DNA of 64,000 bases from an uncultured Lachnospiraceae bacterium (GCA_910587085.1 CAJUMC010000006.1:11411-75410); one strand, 5' to 3'. Positions 8,593 through 17,979 are shown, numbered from the stretch's first letter. Notes: generated by a model from the letters alone, not told the origin. Numbers and translations: made by a program.

Positions 8593-8976
8593 TTATTTTT
8601 CTGTAATAATATCAACACCGGCACCTTTATTCATCTCCAGCTCCCGTACACGCTTCTCCAGTGCCGCATTCTCCTGCGCCAGATTCTTAATCCGCTCCGT
8701 CTGCTTGGAAACAATTGCAGTCAACGACATCGCAATGACCAGAATAAAGAATATGGCAAACACAAACAGCCCATACATTGGCGTCTCGATCCCGACGACC
8801 CTGACAAAGGCATCCAGCAGGCCGGGGAACAGCACCAGCATCCCCATCGCAAACCCGGAAAACAACCAGAGCAGCGTGTATTTCAGGGAAAGCATCTTCT
8901 TTTTTACAAAGTGCAGGATCAGCAGAAAATAGACGATTACCACAATCCCGAGTATCACTCTCAGGTATGCGCTCAT
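8593..8976 (-). CDS. DUF2304 small membrane protein
   Basis: A 127-residue protein with three hydrophobic helices (LRVILGIVVIVYFLLIL, YTLLWLFSGFAMGML, LFVFAIFFILVIAMSLTAIV) and a charged C-terminal coiled-coil (QTERIKNLAQENAALEKRV). DUF2304 proteins are regularly encoded next to polyprenyl-phosphate GT2 enzymes and are thought to act as membrane partners. Here the start codon overlaps the stop of the upstream GT2 gene (ATGA), supporting a two-component unit. The tail suggests protein-protein contact. Function is otherwise unknown. Confidence 0.8.
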   Translation of the reverse strand: MSAYLRVILGIVVIVYFLLILHFVKKKMLSLKYTLLWLFSGFAMGMLVLFPGLLDAFVRVVGIETPMYGLFVFAIFFILVIAMSLTAIVSKQTERIKNLAQENAALEKRVRELEMNKGAGVDIITEK

Positions 8977-9728
8977 AGTTCTCCTCCTTCCGCCGCCTTC
9001 CTGGCTCTCTTTCCCGCTCTCCGCCTTGTCATCCGGCAGATCATAATGGCAATAGATACCTTCACCATATAGTAAACCGACCGTTTCAGATTAATCGAAC
9101 TCACCCCGTTCTCCCTCTCCCGCATTACCACCGGCACTTCCCGTATCCGGGCGCCGTCCAGGCTTGCCGTGACAATGGCTTCCGGCTCCGGGTAATCGGA
9201 CGGATAGTCCTCCGCATAAAACCGGATATACTTCCGGTTCACCGCCCGGAACCCGCTGGTGACATCCTTTACCCGCGCCCCGCAGCACAGGCGGATCAGC
9301 AGGCTCAGAAACCGGATTCCGGCACGTCTTCCCGCCGAGGACTGAAAGCCCTCCCGGTTCAGAAACCGAGATCCGATTGCAATGTCGGCCTGCCCCTCCG
9401 CAAGCGGCTGTATGACCTTTTCTATGTACGCCGGATCATGCTGCCCGTCCCCGTCATGCTGCACCGCAATATCATAGCCGTGCTCCAGCGCATATTTATA
9501 GCCGGTCTGCACACCGCCCCCGATGCCGAGATTGATCGGAAGGGTAACAAAGTTGTAATGATTCTGACGGCAGATTGCCGCCGTTTCGTCCTTGGAAGAA
9601 TCGTTCACAATTACATAGTCATACTGCGGATAGTCTGTGATCAGACGATCCGCCACCTTCTGTATGTTTTCCGCCTCGTTGTAGGCGGGGATGATAATCA
9701 GTGCTTTTACGCTGCTATCTGCTTTCAT
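8973..9728 (-). CDS. GT2 polyprenyl-phosphate glycosyltransferase (DPM1-like)
   Basis: A 251-residue GT-A enzyme that probably transfers a sugar from a nucleotide donor to undecaprenyl phosphate. Motifs are ALIIIPAYNEAENI at the N-terminus, YVIVNDSSKDET, the DGDGQHDP metal-binding DxD region, AIGSRFLNREG and DVTSGFRAVNR. It ends in a short hydrophobic stretch (MVKVSIAIMICRM). It pairs with the downstream DUF2304 gene (4-bp overlap). Its start lies inside the 3' end of another DUF2304 gene, so translation may depend on where that gene terminates. Confidence 0.9.
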   Translation of the reverse strand: MKADSSVKALIIIPAYNEAENIQKVADRLITDYPQYDYVIVNDSSKDETAAICRQNHYNFVTLPINLGIGGGVQTGYKYALEHGYDIAVQHDGDGQHDPAYIEKVIQPLAEGQADIAIGSRFLNREGFQSSAGRRAGIRFLSLLIRLCCGARVKDVTSGFRAVNRKYIRFYAEDYPSDYPEPEAIVTASLDGARIREVPVVMRERENGVSSINLKRSVYYMVKVSIAIMICRMTRRRAGKRARKAAEGGEL

Positions 9729-10329
9729 GCGGCCCGCCTCCTGTTCCAGCCGCCTGCTGCACAGCCTCTGTATCTGTACGGGCGGAAGCTGCCCCGGTCT
9801 CTGAACCGCTCTGCAAAGGCCGGAGCGCCGGTCTGCCCAGGCCAGGAGCCGTTTTCAGAACAGTCAAGAGCCGCCCCCCCCCCCCGCATATCATTTCTGT
9901 ACTTTCTTCATTTTTTACTTTTGTACTGTCCAGGGCAGCTGCTGCCGGACTTTCCTTCTCTCCCTCCCTCACTGCGTCGCTGCTTCCTTCCCTTCCTCTC
10001 CGTTTCCCCTCCTCAATCGTAAGCCTCTGTACCAGCCGCTTCAGCTTTTCCTCCAGCTGCGAGTATTTCAAAGTCAGCGTAAAAACCTTCATCAGCAGGA
10101 GAAAAATCACGGCGAGGAAAACAAAATTGGCCGGAGATAATATCCCGAGCATCTCCGCCATATATTCCGCCGCCCGCGGGAAAATACTGATTCCCGCCAG
10201 CCCGAACGAAAGGATAATCCAGAACAGGGAATCCTCGATCTGCATCTGCGATTTCCGGATTTTTCGCAGGGTATACCAGCAGGTCAGTGCGCACACCACG
10301 ATTAATACAACACGAAATGTAAAAGTCAT
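9715..10329 (-). CDS. DUF2304 membrane protein with phase-variable tail
   Basis: A 204-residue protein starting at ATG 10327-10329, in a 4-bp overlap with the upstream GT2. Its first 110 residues are a DUF2304 core (TFTFRVVLIVVCALTCWYTL, DSLFWIILSFGLAG, NFVFLAVIFLLLMKVF, then a coiled-coil). Family members usually end near there. Here a low-complexity tail follows, interrupted by a G12 tract (9874-9885). By hand translation G12 gives a 55-residue Arg/Ala/Gly-rich tail ending 14 bp into the next GT2 gene. G13 gives another tail ending in an ATGA overlap with that gene, and G11 stops at once. The native tail cannot be decided from one genome. Confidence 0.75.
   Translation of the reverse strand: MTFTFRVVLIVVCALTCWYTLRKIRKSQMQIEDSLFWIILSFGLAGISIFPRAAEYMAEMLGILSPANFVFLAVIFLLLMKVFTLTLKYSQLEEKLKRLVQRLTIEEGKRRGREGSSDAVREGEKESPAAAALDSTKVKNEESTEMICGGGGRLLTVLKTAPGLGRPALRPLQSGSETGAASARTDTEAVQQAAGTGGGPHESR
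9874..9885. repeat. Homopolymer C12 (G12 in DUF2304 coding strand)
   Basis: Twelve C on the + strand, the longest mononucleotide run noticed in the window, in the low-complexity 3' part of the DUF2304 gene. It sets which of three C-terminal ends is made and how close translation ends to the downstream GT2 start. Confidence 0.92.
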
Positions 10330-11018
10330 ACGATTTTCACCTTCTTTCGGAAACGCGAGATAAATATGATGGACAGGCACATGCGCAGCATATACTCCAT
10401 CGAGCGCCGCAGGTTCAGATAGCTCTCTCCCGCCTCCCTCTCCTTCATTTCCACCTGCACCTCCCTCACCCGCGCGCCGCAGCGCATCAGATAGGATACT
10501 GTATCCGGCTCCGGGCCGTAATTCATGTTGTGAGCGAATGCTCCCATCATTCTGCGGTTGAACAGGCGCATTCCCGAGGTCGGATCCGCGATTCTCTCCC
10601 GGGTCGTCAGCCGGATGCAGAGCTGAATCACATTGCTGCCCAGCATCCGCATCGTTTTCGGCTTTTTCTCCGTCACAAAACGGGAACCGATCACAATGTC
10701 CGCCTCCTGCAGCGCCGGCAGCATGTCCGCGATATACTGCGGCTGGTGCTGTCCGTCCCCGTCAAACTGGAGCGCGGCATCGTAGCCGTTTTCACAGGCG
10801 TAGAGAAGGCCCGTCTGAACTGCTCCGGCCAGACCGAGATTGACCGGACAGTCAAGCAGATTGTAATGATTTTCCTCGCAGATCTTTTTTGTTTCGTCGC
10901 GCGAACCGTCATTCACCACTATGTAGTCGTACTGCGGGTAGTTCTGGATCAGGTTGTCCACAACTGTTTTAATGTTTTCCGCCTCGTTGTAGGCGGGGAT
11001 GATGATAAGTGTTTTCAT
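10326..11018 (-). CDS. GT2 polyprenyl-phosphate glycosyltransferase
   Basis: Second GT2 paralogue, 230 residues from ATG 11016-11018 (AAGGGGATTTT ribosome site). The motifs parallel those of the other copy: LIIIPAYNEAENIKTV, YIVVNDGSRDETKK, QFDGDGQHQPQY, IVIGSRFVTEKK and IADPTSGMRLFNR. The C-terminus is a short amphipathic/hydrophobic segment (YMLRMCLSIIFISRF). It forms a coupled unit with the DUF2304 gene immediately downstream (ATGA overlap), so the GT2/DUF2304 pair is duplicated in tandem. Different acceptor or donor specificity of the two copies is likely but not visible. Confidence 0.9.
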   Translation of the reverse strand: MKTLIIIPAYNEAENIKTVVDNLIQNYPQYDYIVVNDGSRDETKKICEENHYNLLDCPVNLGLAGAVQTGLLYACENGYDAALQFDGDGQHQPQYIADMLPALQEADIVIGSRFVTEKKPKTMRMLGSNVIQLCIRLTTRERIADPTSGMRLFNRRMMGAFAHNMNYGPEPDTVSYLMRCGARVREVQVEMKEREAGESYLNLRRSMEYMLRMCLSIIFISRFRKKVKIV

Positions 11019-11079
11019 AAAATCCCCTTCTCTCTCATTGCGGCATCCGTTCACATACTGTTTGCGATACTGCGGCATT

Positions 11080-14000
11080 TTACGCTATCCAGTATCGATG
11101 CAGCAGCATGTAAATGCTGTAGCCGACTGTTGTAACCGTAACCAAAATCAAAATAAGATAAACAGGTATATGCTTTCTCAGTCTCTGCATCCATTTGGCT
11201 ACCGGAAAAAGAAAGATTAAGACCAGTATCGGAAGAAAATATCTTCCCTGTACGCCTTCGATGGATGGGAAAAGCAGCATCTGATTTAACATACTTCCTG
11301 TTGTTCCCAACAGTGATGAACTCCAGCTGGCCATTGATAAAATGATCCCCACCATACCAACCAAAAAGCACCCTATGCAAACCATGTACTTCTTTCCATT
11401 CCATCCTCTGAAATCATCTTTCTTTGCAATGGCAGCTGTTACCAGCCCAATCACAAGCACAATAATAATCCAGTTTTGAATAATGCCGTCCAGCCATCCA
11501 AAAAGAGCACTTCCCTGCTTCAGCCAGGCAATCCGCTGTGCAAAAAGCGTATCAAAGATTAATCTCCCAAACTCTTTCGGATACCTTATAACATCCACCA
11601 TTGATGTAAGCGCTCCTTTTTTCACCAGAATAAAAAAAACTGTTATAGCACAAAGACATCCACCCCCTCCCATCGCACTAAGCAAACCAATTTTGGCCTT
11701 TTTACTTTTAAATTCTAAACTCCAATGAAATATATTAAAGTGATACTTTTCCAACGGAATCAAAAAAATCAACAGCCCACACACAACATACACTTTTTTT
11801 ATGAAAAGTAAAATAAGAAGCATCCCCACAGCTGCTGCCAACTGCCTCATTCCAACCCCTTCCTTCTTCAAAGCCAAATACAGCAAATAAGCAATTGTTA
11901 ATGCTGCCACGGCATTGTTAAAGCTGTCATAGGAAAAGGAACCTGCCTGCTGCATCGCTATAGGCATTAACAGCACCATTGCAAAAAGCTCTTTTCTGAT
12001 CGGCACGATTTTTATCGTAATTGCTCCGATCATCGCGTATAGAAAAAGAGCGCCAAATTCTGCCAGAAGCAAAATCCATCCGGCAGGAAGATGCAGTAGA
12101 ATTCCTGTTAATATTCCGCATACCTGCCCCGGATAACTCAAGATATTTGCTTTAGGTTTAAATGAAAAATTATACGAACTTAACCGTTTATGAAATGCTT
12201 TCCAATATATATCCGTATCCACTGTCACTGTTCCATTCTGCAATACCCCCTTCACTCCTTTTCCGACAATCTCCGAGAGCTCTTCATATAATTCCCCTGC
12301 TCCAATGCTCTGAAATACCCACTTTGCATGTACAGGTTCATCAGGCGCTTGGAATGTCGGAAGCAAGATGGAAAAAACAAACCCAAACAACATAGCTATT
12401 CCGAAAAAGATCTTTGCTTCTCTGTTTTTTCCGCTCTGCAGCCATTCCCTTACGACGTCTTCTGTTTTCTTTTTTTTCCAGACAAAAAAGATCCAAACCA
12501 ATATGATACCCGCCAGCAGGGCCTTCCAGGCTTTATACCAAACTATCTTTTCAGAGTTTAATACAATTTCCTTTATGTTATAGTACTTATAGCCTTTATT
12601 CAGGCTCTCCTCCGAATAGCCGTTTTCGTTTATCATGCTGATTAGCATAATGCGCTCTACATGATTCGAATTTTTGATAGGTATAACGATTTTTTCCTGC
12701 CCCTTATAAACATACTCATATTCTGCGTCAGTACGCAAGTTGAAACCGTCGCCGCAATCTAAATAAATTGCTAAAGTGTTTTTTTTCAGGTAATCTGTTT
12801 TATCCAGATAAATTTCAACCACATCTGCCCTGGTCCGAATCTCCTCCAGCACAATCTGGTCAAAAACACAATAAACATTTCCTTTTGCATCATAACGGTA
12901 AATCCGGCTTGTACAGTTTTTCACTTCCTTTTGATTATATTTCACGATTCTTCCTTTCCCCGGCATTCCCATATTTTTAGCCAGTGCTTCCAGGGAAAAA
13001 CTACAATAATTCACATAAGTACTCAATAATAATCCGACAAAAATACTTATTGTCCAAGCAGTAATCAGTTCCTTCTTTTCTTTTTTTATTTTGGTACATG
13101 CGCACAAATAAAGCAGCATCCACAATAATCCCCACAGAATAAAAAGGAGCATTTTGTAACCTGATAATACTTCCTTTTTCTGCAGCAACTGATATTGTAT
13201 TTCTTCGCTATCCTCCCTGTAATAAATACCTAGTTCCTGTTCTCCAAAATCTTCTGTCCACAGTTCAAAATAAAAATCCGTCCGTCCGTCCACTTGTATT
13301 TTCTCGAAGTCAAACCTTAATAACTCATTATCTTTAATCTGTTTTCCTGCAACCTCCTGTTCCAGAAACTTCTCGCCATCAACTCCATATAAAGCAAAAA
13401 ACAATTTTCCCTGCTGATATTTTTGCAAATAAGTTGCCAGCCGAACTTCGATGGCTTCAAAGTCCTGGGCACTCTGAAATCTCTGCGTAATCTTGCCGTT
13501 ATATTGACGGACTTCAGCATTGCCGCTTATAGAGGAACCGGACAAGATATCATATTCCTCTGTCTGTATAAAGAAAACGGCAACCAGACCAAATAAGGAC
13601 AACACAATATTGCTGCAGATTATTATCTTCTTCTGTTTTCTCCAGAAAAGTGCAAACAAAGAACCTGCTATTTTCAAAGCACACCATATTTTTGTGCGAA
13701 ACAGAAAAATGATCAGCGAAACAGTTAATAGTACGATTAAACAAAATGTTAGTGGAAACACTTGCTGCATAACCAATTCAATCACTATCTCTTTTCCTGT
13801 ATCCTGTCCCCCAAAAGTGCAGCTGCTATAACCATCACGGGCCTGTATGCCATACCCGGTAATAGCATTTCCGTTTTTTGCGTCAGGGCTGCTGATTTCG
13901 AGCACATAAGATACTTTTCCACTTGTTTTCCCGTATAAAGTGATATAACATATCTGATTGTCTTCTAATCGTTCTGCTGAAACAACTCTCTTTGCAATCA

Positions 14001-14298
14001 CATTATTTTCATTATCATAAAGAACAATATGATAATTAGAATAATTGCAACGCAAATAAGTTCCAAAACGAATCCCTATTTGCAAAACTCCTGGCGGTAA
14101 TTTCAGTTCCTGCCGGAGTACATTATCCGCCGTAATCTCACCAAGAGCTTCCGCTTCTACGGTAAAATTAGATTCCCTTCTTCCTTCTGTCCTTCGAATA
14201 CTCTGAGACAGCTGGCGGTCAATCGAGTCGCCTTTTATCAACAAAGCAAACAGCAGAAAAATATATACAATTATAATATGCTTATTTTTAATCAACAC
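11080..14298 (-). CDS. DUF2142 membrane protein with three ectodomains
   Basis: A 1072-residue membrane protein starting with GTG. The C-terminal half (about 630-1070) is the DUF2142 domain, recognised by LLPTFQAPDEPVHAKW after the first helix, and has many helices. DUF2142 is regarded as GT-C-like, using lipid-linked sugars on the outer face. The N-terminal half alternates helices (7-23, 178-200, 228-245, 385-403, 415-432, 590-607) with three beta-rich extracytoplasmic segments (about 42-165, 255-365, 450-585). The first two share the pattern IRxxTYL...LY...DN and look like an internal duplication. The gene is AT-rich. Role in surface glycan assembly is inferred from context. Confidence 0.75.
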   Translation of the reverse strand: MLIKNKHIIIVYIFLLFALLIKGDSIDRQLSQSIRRTEGRRESNFTVEAEALGEITADNVLRQELKLPPGVLQIGIRFGTYLRCNYSNYHIVLYDNENNVIAKRVVSAERLEDNQICYITLYGKTSGKVSYVLEISSPDAKNGNAITGYGIQARDGYSSCTFGGQDTGKEIVIELVMQQVFPLTFCLIVLLTVSLIIFLFRTKIWCALKIAGSLFALFWRKQKKIIICSNIVLSLFGLVAVFFIQTEEYDILSGSSISGNAEVRQYNGKITQRFQSAQDFEAIEVRLATYLQKYQQGKLFFALYGVDGEKFLEQEVAGKQIKDNELLRFDFEKIQVDGRTDFYFELWTEDFGEQELGIYYREDSEEIQYQLLQKKEVLSGYKMLLFILWGLLWMLLYLCACTKIKKEKKELITAWTISIFVGLLLSTYVNYCSFSLEALAKNMGMPGKGRIVKYNQKEVKNCTSRIYRYDAKGNVYCVFDQIVLEEIRTRADVVEIYLDKTDYLKKNTLAIYLDCGDGFNLRTDAEYEYVYKGQEKIVIPIKNSNHVERIMLISMINENGYSEESLNKGYKYYNIKEIVLNSEKIVWYKAWKALLAGIILVWIFFVWKKKKTEDVVREWLQSGKNREAKIFFGIAMLFGFVFSILLPTFQAPDEPVHAKWVFQSIGAGELYEELSEIVGKGVKGVLQNGTVTVDTDIYWKAFHKRLSSYNFSFKPKANILSYPGQVCGILTGILLHLPAGWILLLAEFGALFLYAMIGAITIKIVPIRKELFAMVLLMPIAMQQAGSFSYDSFNNAVAALTIAYLLYLALKKEGVGMRQLAAAVGMLLILLFIKKVYVVCGLLIFLIPLEKYHFNIFHWSLEFKSKKAKIGLLSAMGGGGCLCAITVFFILVKKGALTSMVDVIRYPKEFGRLIFDTLFAQRIAWLKQGSALFGWLDGIIQNWIIIVLVIGLVTAAIAKKDDFRGWNGKKYMVCIGCFLVGMVGIILSMASWSSSLLGTTGSMLNQMLLFPSIEGVQGRYFLPILVLIFLFPVAKWMQRLRKHIPVYLILILVTVTTVGYSIYMLLHRYWIA

Positions 14299-14342
14299 GG
14301 AAATTTCCCTCTTTCATTACAACTATCATACATTATATTTTC

Positions 14343-17300
14343 TTAATATCTTAATACTGCAAAATCATCTCTTAATAAATCAAAATTTGGATTGAAATAC
14401 GGATCTCCGGCTTCTAATTCTTTTTTCCATTTCTTTTTAAACAGATTAACTTCGTTTTTAAACCTATTTTGTCTCTCCGAATTATCTTCATATCCCCTGG
14501 TCTTTGACTCATAATGGTACAGCTCCGCATAAGGAGTGAATACAATCAGATATCCTGCTCTGCGCAGTCTCATACAGAAATCCACATCGTTGTAAGCTAC
14601 AGCAAATTCTTCGCTCAACCCGTGCATTTTCTCATATACAGACTTTCTTACCATCATACAAGCAGCCGTTACCGCAGTAAGATTCTGCGCGTAATACAGG
14701 CGTCCCATATATCCCAGGTTCTCCTTTGGCTGTCGGTAATGAGCATGTCCTGCCACTCCGTCCGCACCCATTCCCAAAATAATCCCTGCATGCTGGATCG
14801 TATTATCACCATAATATAATTTTGCCCCCACTGCTCCGATATCTTCCCTTTGGGCATACATCAGCATTTCCTCCATCCAGTTTTCAGCAATGATCTGTGT
14901 ATCATTGTTGAGCAGAATCAAGTACTTTCCTTTTGCATTTTTTGCCGCATAATTGTTTATGGAAGAATAATTGAATGGATTATTCCAGTACAATATTCTG
15001 ACTTTCGGTTCTTCCGATAATTCTTTATAAAGAGCAAATGTTTCGGATTCCTTACTTGCATTATCAATAATCAGGATTTCATAATTCTTATATGTGCTGT
15101 ACTGTAAAATGCTCTGTATACAGCGTCTTGTATCCTCTGCGCGGTCTCTGCAGGGAATCAGAATGGAAATTGCTGCTTCTTCCTTCAATTCGTACTTTAA
15201 ACGGTAAATTGTGGGGAATGCCTTGGAGCTTTCCACCATTACTTTTTCTCCGTAAGATTCAATACTATTTTGTACCGCCCGTTTTCCGGCATCAATGGCA
15301 TACGTCTTTGAATTAATATCAGCTGCTACGGAGGCCGGATGCGATCTCCAGTAATATAGAATCTTCTGGATATGGAAAATCTTCTTTGCCTCTTTTGTAA
15401 CACGCAAAATAAAATCATGATCCTGGCTTCCGTCGTATTCTTTTCTGAATTTTCCTGCCTGCTCAAGCAGTTCTCTTCGGAATACAGAAAAATGGCATAT
15501 ATAATTATTTCCTCTCAATGTGTCAATAGCATAATCAGGCTTAAAGTGTGCGGTAATTATATTTTTAATGCTTCCTTCAAAGGTTGCCTCATCCGTATAC
15601 AGAAAGTCTGCCTTTTCCCTTGCGATTGCACACATCATCTCATACAGCGCCGCCGGATGCAGCAAATCATCATGATCAAACAGACCTATGTACTCCCCCG
15701 AGGACATATCAATACAAGCGTTTGTATTTTCTGATATTCCTCCATTTTTCTCCAGTTTTCTGTACCGGATTCGCTTATCTTTTCTCTGGATAGCCCGGCA
15801 ATATTTTTCTATCTTCTTTCCCTTTTTCGGGTCGCTTCCATCCGCAAGGCATAATTCCCAGTTTTTATATGTCTGCATACGAACTGACATTATCATTTCA
15901 TCCAAAAATTTTTGCGGAGTATTATATAGAGGTACAAGAATGCTGAAGGTTATTGGCTTGGAGAACTTCATGCTTTCCTGTTCTTGCCTCTTTTCTGTAC
16001 TGAGATTAAAATTTTCTCCAAAAACTTTCAATTTCCTCTTTTTTGATAAACTTAACAATACCTTTTTCCAAGTTTCCTTTATCCCATTGGTGCGAAGACT
16101 ATGTATTCCCTGCATGAACCGCCTTCCCGCCCTGTTAGACATCATTAATTTTTTCATCGACAGGACGCAAAAACGTATGGGTTTTGTAATTTTCCAGCAA
16201 AAGGAGGTTCTGTAATCCTCACACAGCTGCCGTGCCTGTTCTAATTCCTGTTTCAGATTTTCCCTTTGTTCGATAGCAGCCATATAATGAAGACGGAACG
16301 TTTCCTTTTCCTGTTCGAGCAACTCATTCTGATGCAGTAAATTTTCTTCTCTAAAAGCATTCTGAGAAAGCAGATATTTTTTTTCTGCTTCGTTCTTCTC
16401 TATCCGATTCTGCATTTCTTCTGTCAATTTATTTAATATTTTCTTATGTTCTTCTTCGAACTCCCTCTTTAAGCTTTCCTTTTCTGCTTCCTCTTCTCTG
16501 ACTCTTTCCTCATACCTCTCCCGGCATTCTGCTAAAGCCTGGTTCTTCTCATTTTCTATCCGTTTACGCTCCTCTTCCTGTTTCCGGATTTTCTCTTCAT
16601 ATTCCTCCCGGCACTTCGATAAAGCCTGCTCCTGTTTGCTTTCCAGTGCACGCTTTTCTTCTTCAAATTCTTCTATTAATTTTCCCTTTTCCTCTTCCCC
16701 TTCTTTAATCCTGGTCTCATAGTTTTCCTGACATTCCAGCAAGACCTTTTCTGCTCTGTATTTTCTGCTCGCTGCAATATCTTCCACCATGCCAAGCTCC
16801 GTATTGTCTGACAGTAACAGAATCTTTCCACTGATTTCAATCCATCGAACTACTCTGCCTTCGAAGCAACAGCATAACCAAGGATCTGTATTTTTGAAAT
16901 AATACATATCTCCTATTACCTCGCTGCTGTTTGTGTTGTAAATATCCAGCCCGCCAAGATTGCTTCCAATGTGCATATTGCGCAAAATACAGAGTTTATC
17001 CTCAACAGGATCAATTCTTACCTGTCCGCAGCTGTCCGGTATCTCAAGCCGACCAGTTTTTATTTCTGCTCCCTCGTATGTAAAAAACACCTTATTTTCT
17101 TCTGAAAATCCGCTTCCACAGTCAAAATATACACAACCTTTTCGCTGTGCTCCTGCCTCAAACAAGTTTCGTTCTTTTCTTTGATCAATCCGCCTGGAAA
17201 GCTCATACTGAAAAATAACAGACGGAATATTTTCCTGTTTTCGAAACAACATCGCCCATTTGCAGATAAAATCTACCGGCTGAATCAGATCATGATAAAA

Positions 17301-17807
17301 TGAATTTTCTGCAAATAGCTTTGCCCAATACTCCTTCTGCTGCACATTTACATGTGTCTTATCTTCAATGTCCGTAGGCGTGGAAGTAAAAATCACGGTA
17401 TCCGCATAACTGCACAGCAGACGGATCGCCCGCGCGCCATCCTCCGGAAACAGGTGCTCCAGCACTTCAATAGTTATTACCAGATCAAACTTTTGCGGAA
17501 ACTTTTCTGTAAGTCTTTCCGTGACTGACTGCACATTCAGGTATGGACGGATTTCTTCCGTCGCCATCCCGACTGCATATTCCGATACATCAATACCGTA
17601 GGCTTCCACCCCCCGTTTTCTCAGCGTCTCCACCAGATAACCACATGCGCAGCCTGCATCAAGAACGGTCTTGGGCTGGAAATTTTCAATAATGTTTTCT
17701 GCAACCATATCAAAAAACGGTATCCACTGTCCTTTGTTCGTATAATTCCCCCCGCCATTCTTTTCATAAAACTCGTTAAAAAAATATTTATTATACCTGT
17801 TATCCAT
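14343..17807 (-). CDS. Methyltransferase / coiled-coil / GT2 / GT2 fusion
   Basis: A 1154-residue multidomain protein. Residues 40-195 are a class I SAM methyltransferase (VLDAGCACGYLVE motif I, ITIEVLEHLFPEDG). Residues 200-345 form an undefined beta-rich stretch. Residues 345-535 are an almost uninterrupted, Glu/Lys-rich coiled coil. Two GT2 domains follow: 617-850 (FSILVPLYNT, LFDHDD at 709-714) and 877-1110 (ISILIPCRDR, LLNNDT at 965-970, NDVDFCMRLRRAGY). It has no membrane segment. Family knowledge: in ABC-dependent O-antigens a methyltransferase plus coiled-coil ruler (WbdD) sets chain length for a dual-GT polymerase (WbdA); here both parts are in one chain. It lies one gene from Wzt. 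Confidence 0.85.
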   Translation of the reverse strand: MDNRYNKYFFNEFYEKNGGGNYTNKGQWIPFFDMVAENIIENFQPKTVLDAGCACGYLVETLRKRGVEAYGIDVSEYAVGMATEEIRPYLNVQSVTERLTEKFPQKFDLVITIEVLEHLFPEDGARAIRLLCSYADTVIFTSTPTDIEDKTHVNVQQKEYWAKLFAENSFYHDLIQPVDFICKWAMLFRKQENIPSVIFQYELSRRIDQRKERNLFEAGAQRKGCVYFDCGSGFSEENKVFFTYEGAEIKTGRLEIPDSCGQVRIDPVEDKLCILRNMHIGSNLGGLDIYNTNSSEVIGDMYYFKNTDPWLCCCFEGRVVRWIEISGKILLLSDNTELGMVEDIAASRKYRAEKVLLECQENYETRIKEGEEEKGKLIEEFEEEKRALESKQEQALSKCREEYEEKIRKQEEERKRIENEKNQALAECRERYEERVREEEAEKESLKREFEEEHKKILNKLTEEMQNRIEKNEAEKKYLLSQNAFREENLLHQNELLEQEKETFRLHYMAAIEQRENLKQELEQARQLCEDYRTSFCWKITKPIRFCVLSMKKLMMSNRAGRRFMQGIHSLRTNGIKETWKKVLLSLSKKRKLKVFGENFNLSTEKRQEQESMKFSKPITFSILVPLYNTPQKFLDEMIMSVRMQTYKNWELCLADGSDPKKGKKIEKYCRAIQRKDKRIRYRKLEKNGGISENTNACIDMSSGEYIGLFDHDDLLHPAALYEMMCAIAREKADFLYTDEATFEGSIKNIITAHFKPDYAIDTLRGNNYICHFSVFRRELLEQAGKFRKEYDGSQDHDFILRVTKEAKKIFHIQKILYYWRSHPASVAADINSKTYAIDAGKRAVQNSIESYGEKVMVESSKAFPTIYRLKYELKEEAAISILIPCRDRAEDTRRCIQSILQYSTYKNYEILIIDNASKESETFALYKELSEEPKVRILYWNNPFNYSSINNYAAKNAKGKYLILLNNDTQIIAENWMEEMLMYAQREDIGAVGAKLYYGDNTIQHAGIILGMGADGVAGHAHYRQPKENLGYMGRLYYAQNLTAVTAACMMVRKSVYEKMHGLSEEFAVAYNDVDFCMRLRRAGYLIVFTPYAELYHYESKTRGYEDNSERQNRFKNEVNLFKKKWKKELEAGDPYFNPNFDLLRDDFAVLRY

Positions 17808-17979
17808 GACAGTTTCCTCCGAACTCTGATATTATCCAGCGCCTAAAACCACATCTATATTTAAAATTCTGCATTGTTTTCCGGGTAAGAATATTTATTT
17901 ATACGCAATCTCTCTGCAAACAGATACTTTCCTCTTGCGCCATCCCCCTGCACTTTTGCGCGTCTCCTGTCATTGATAT

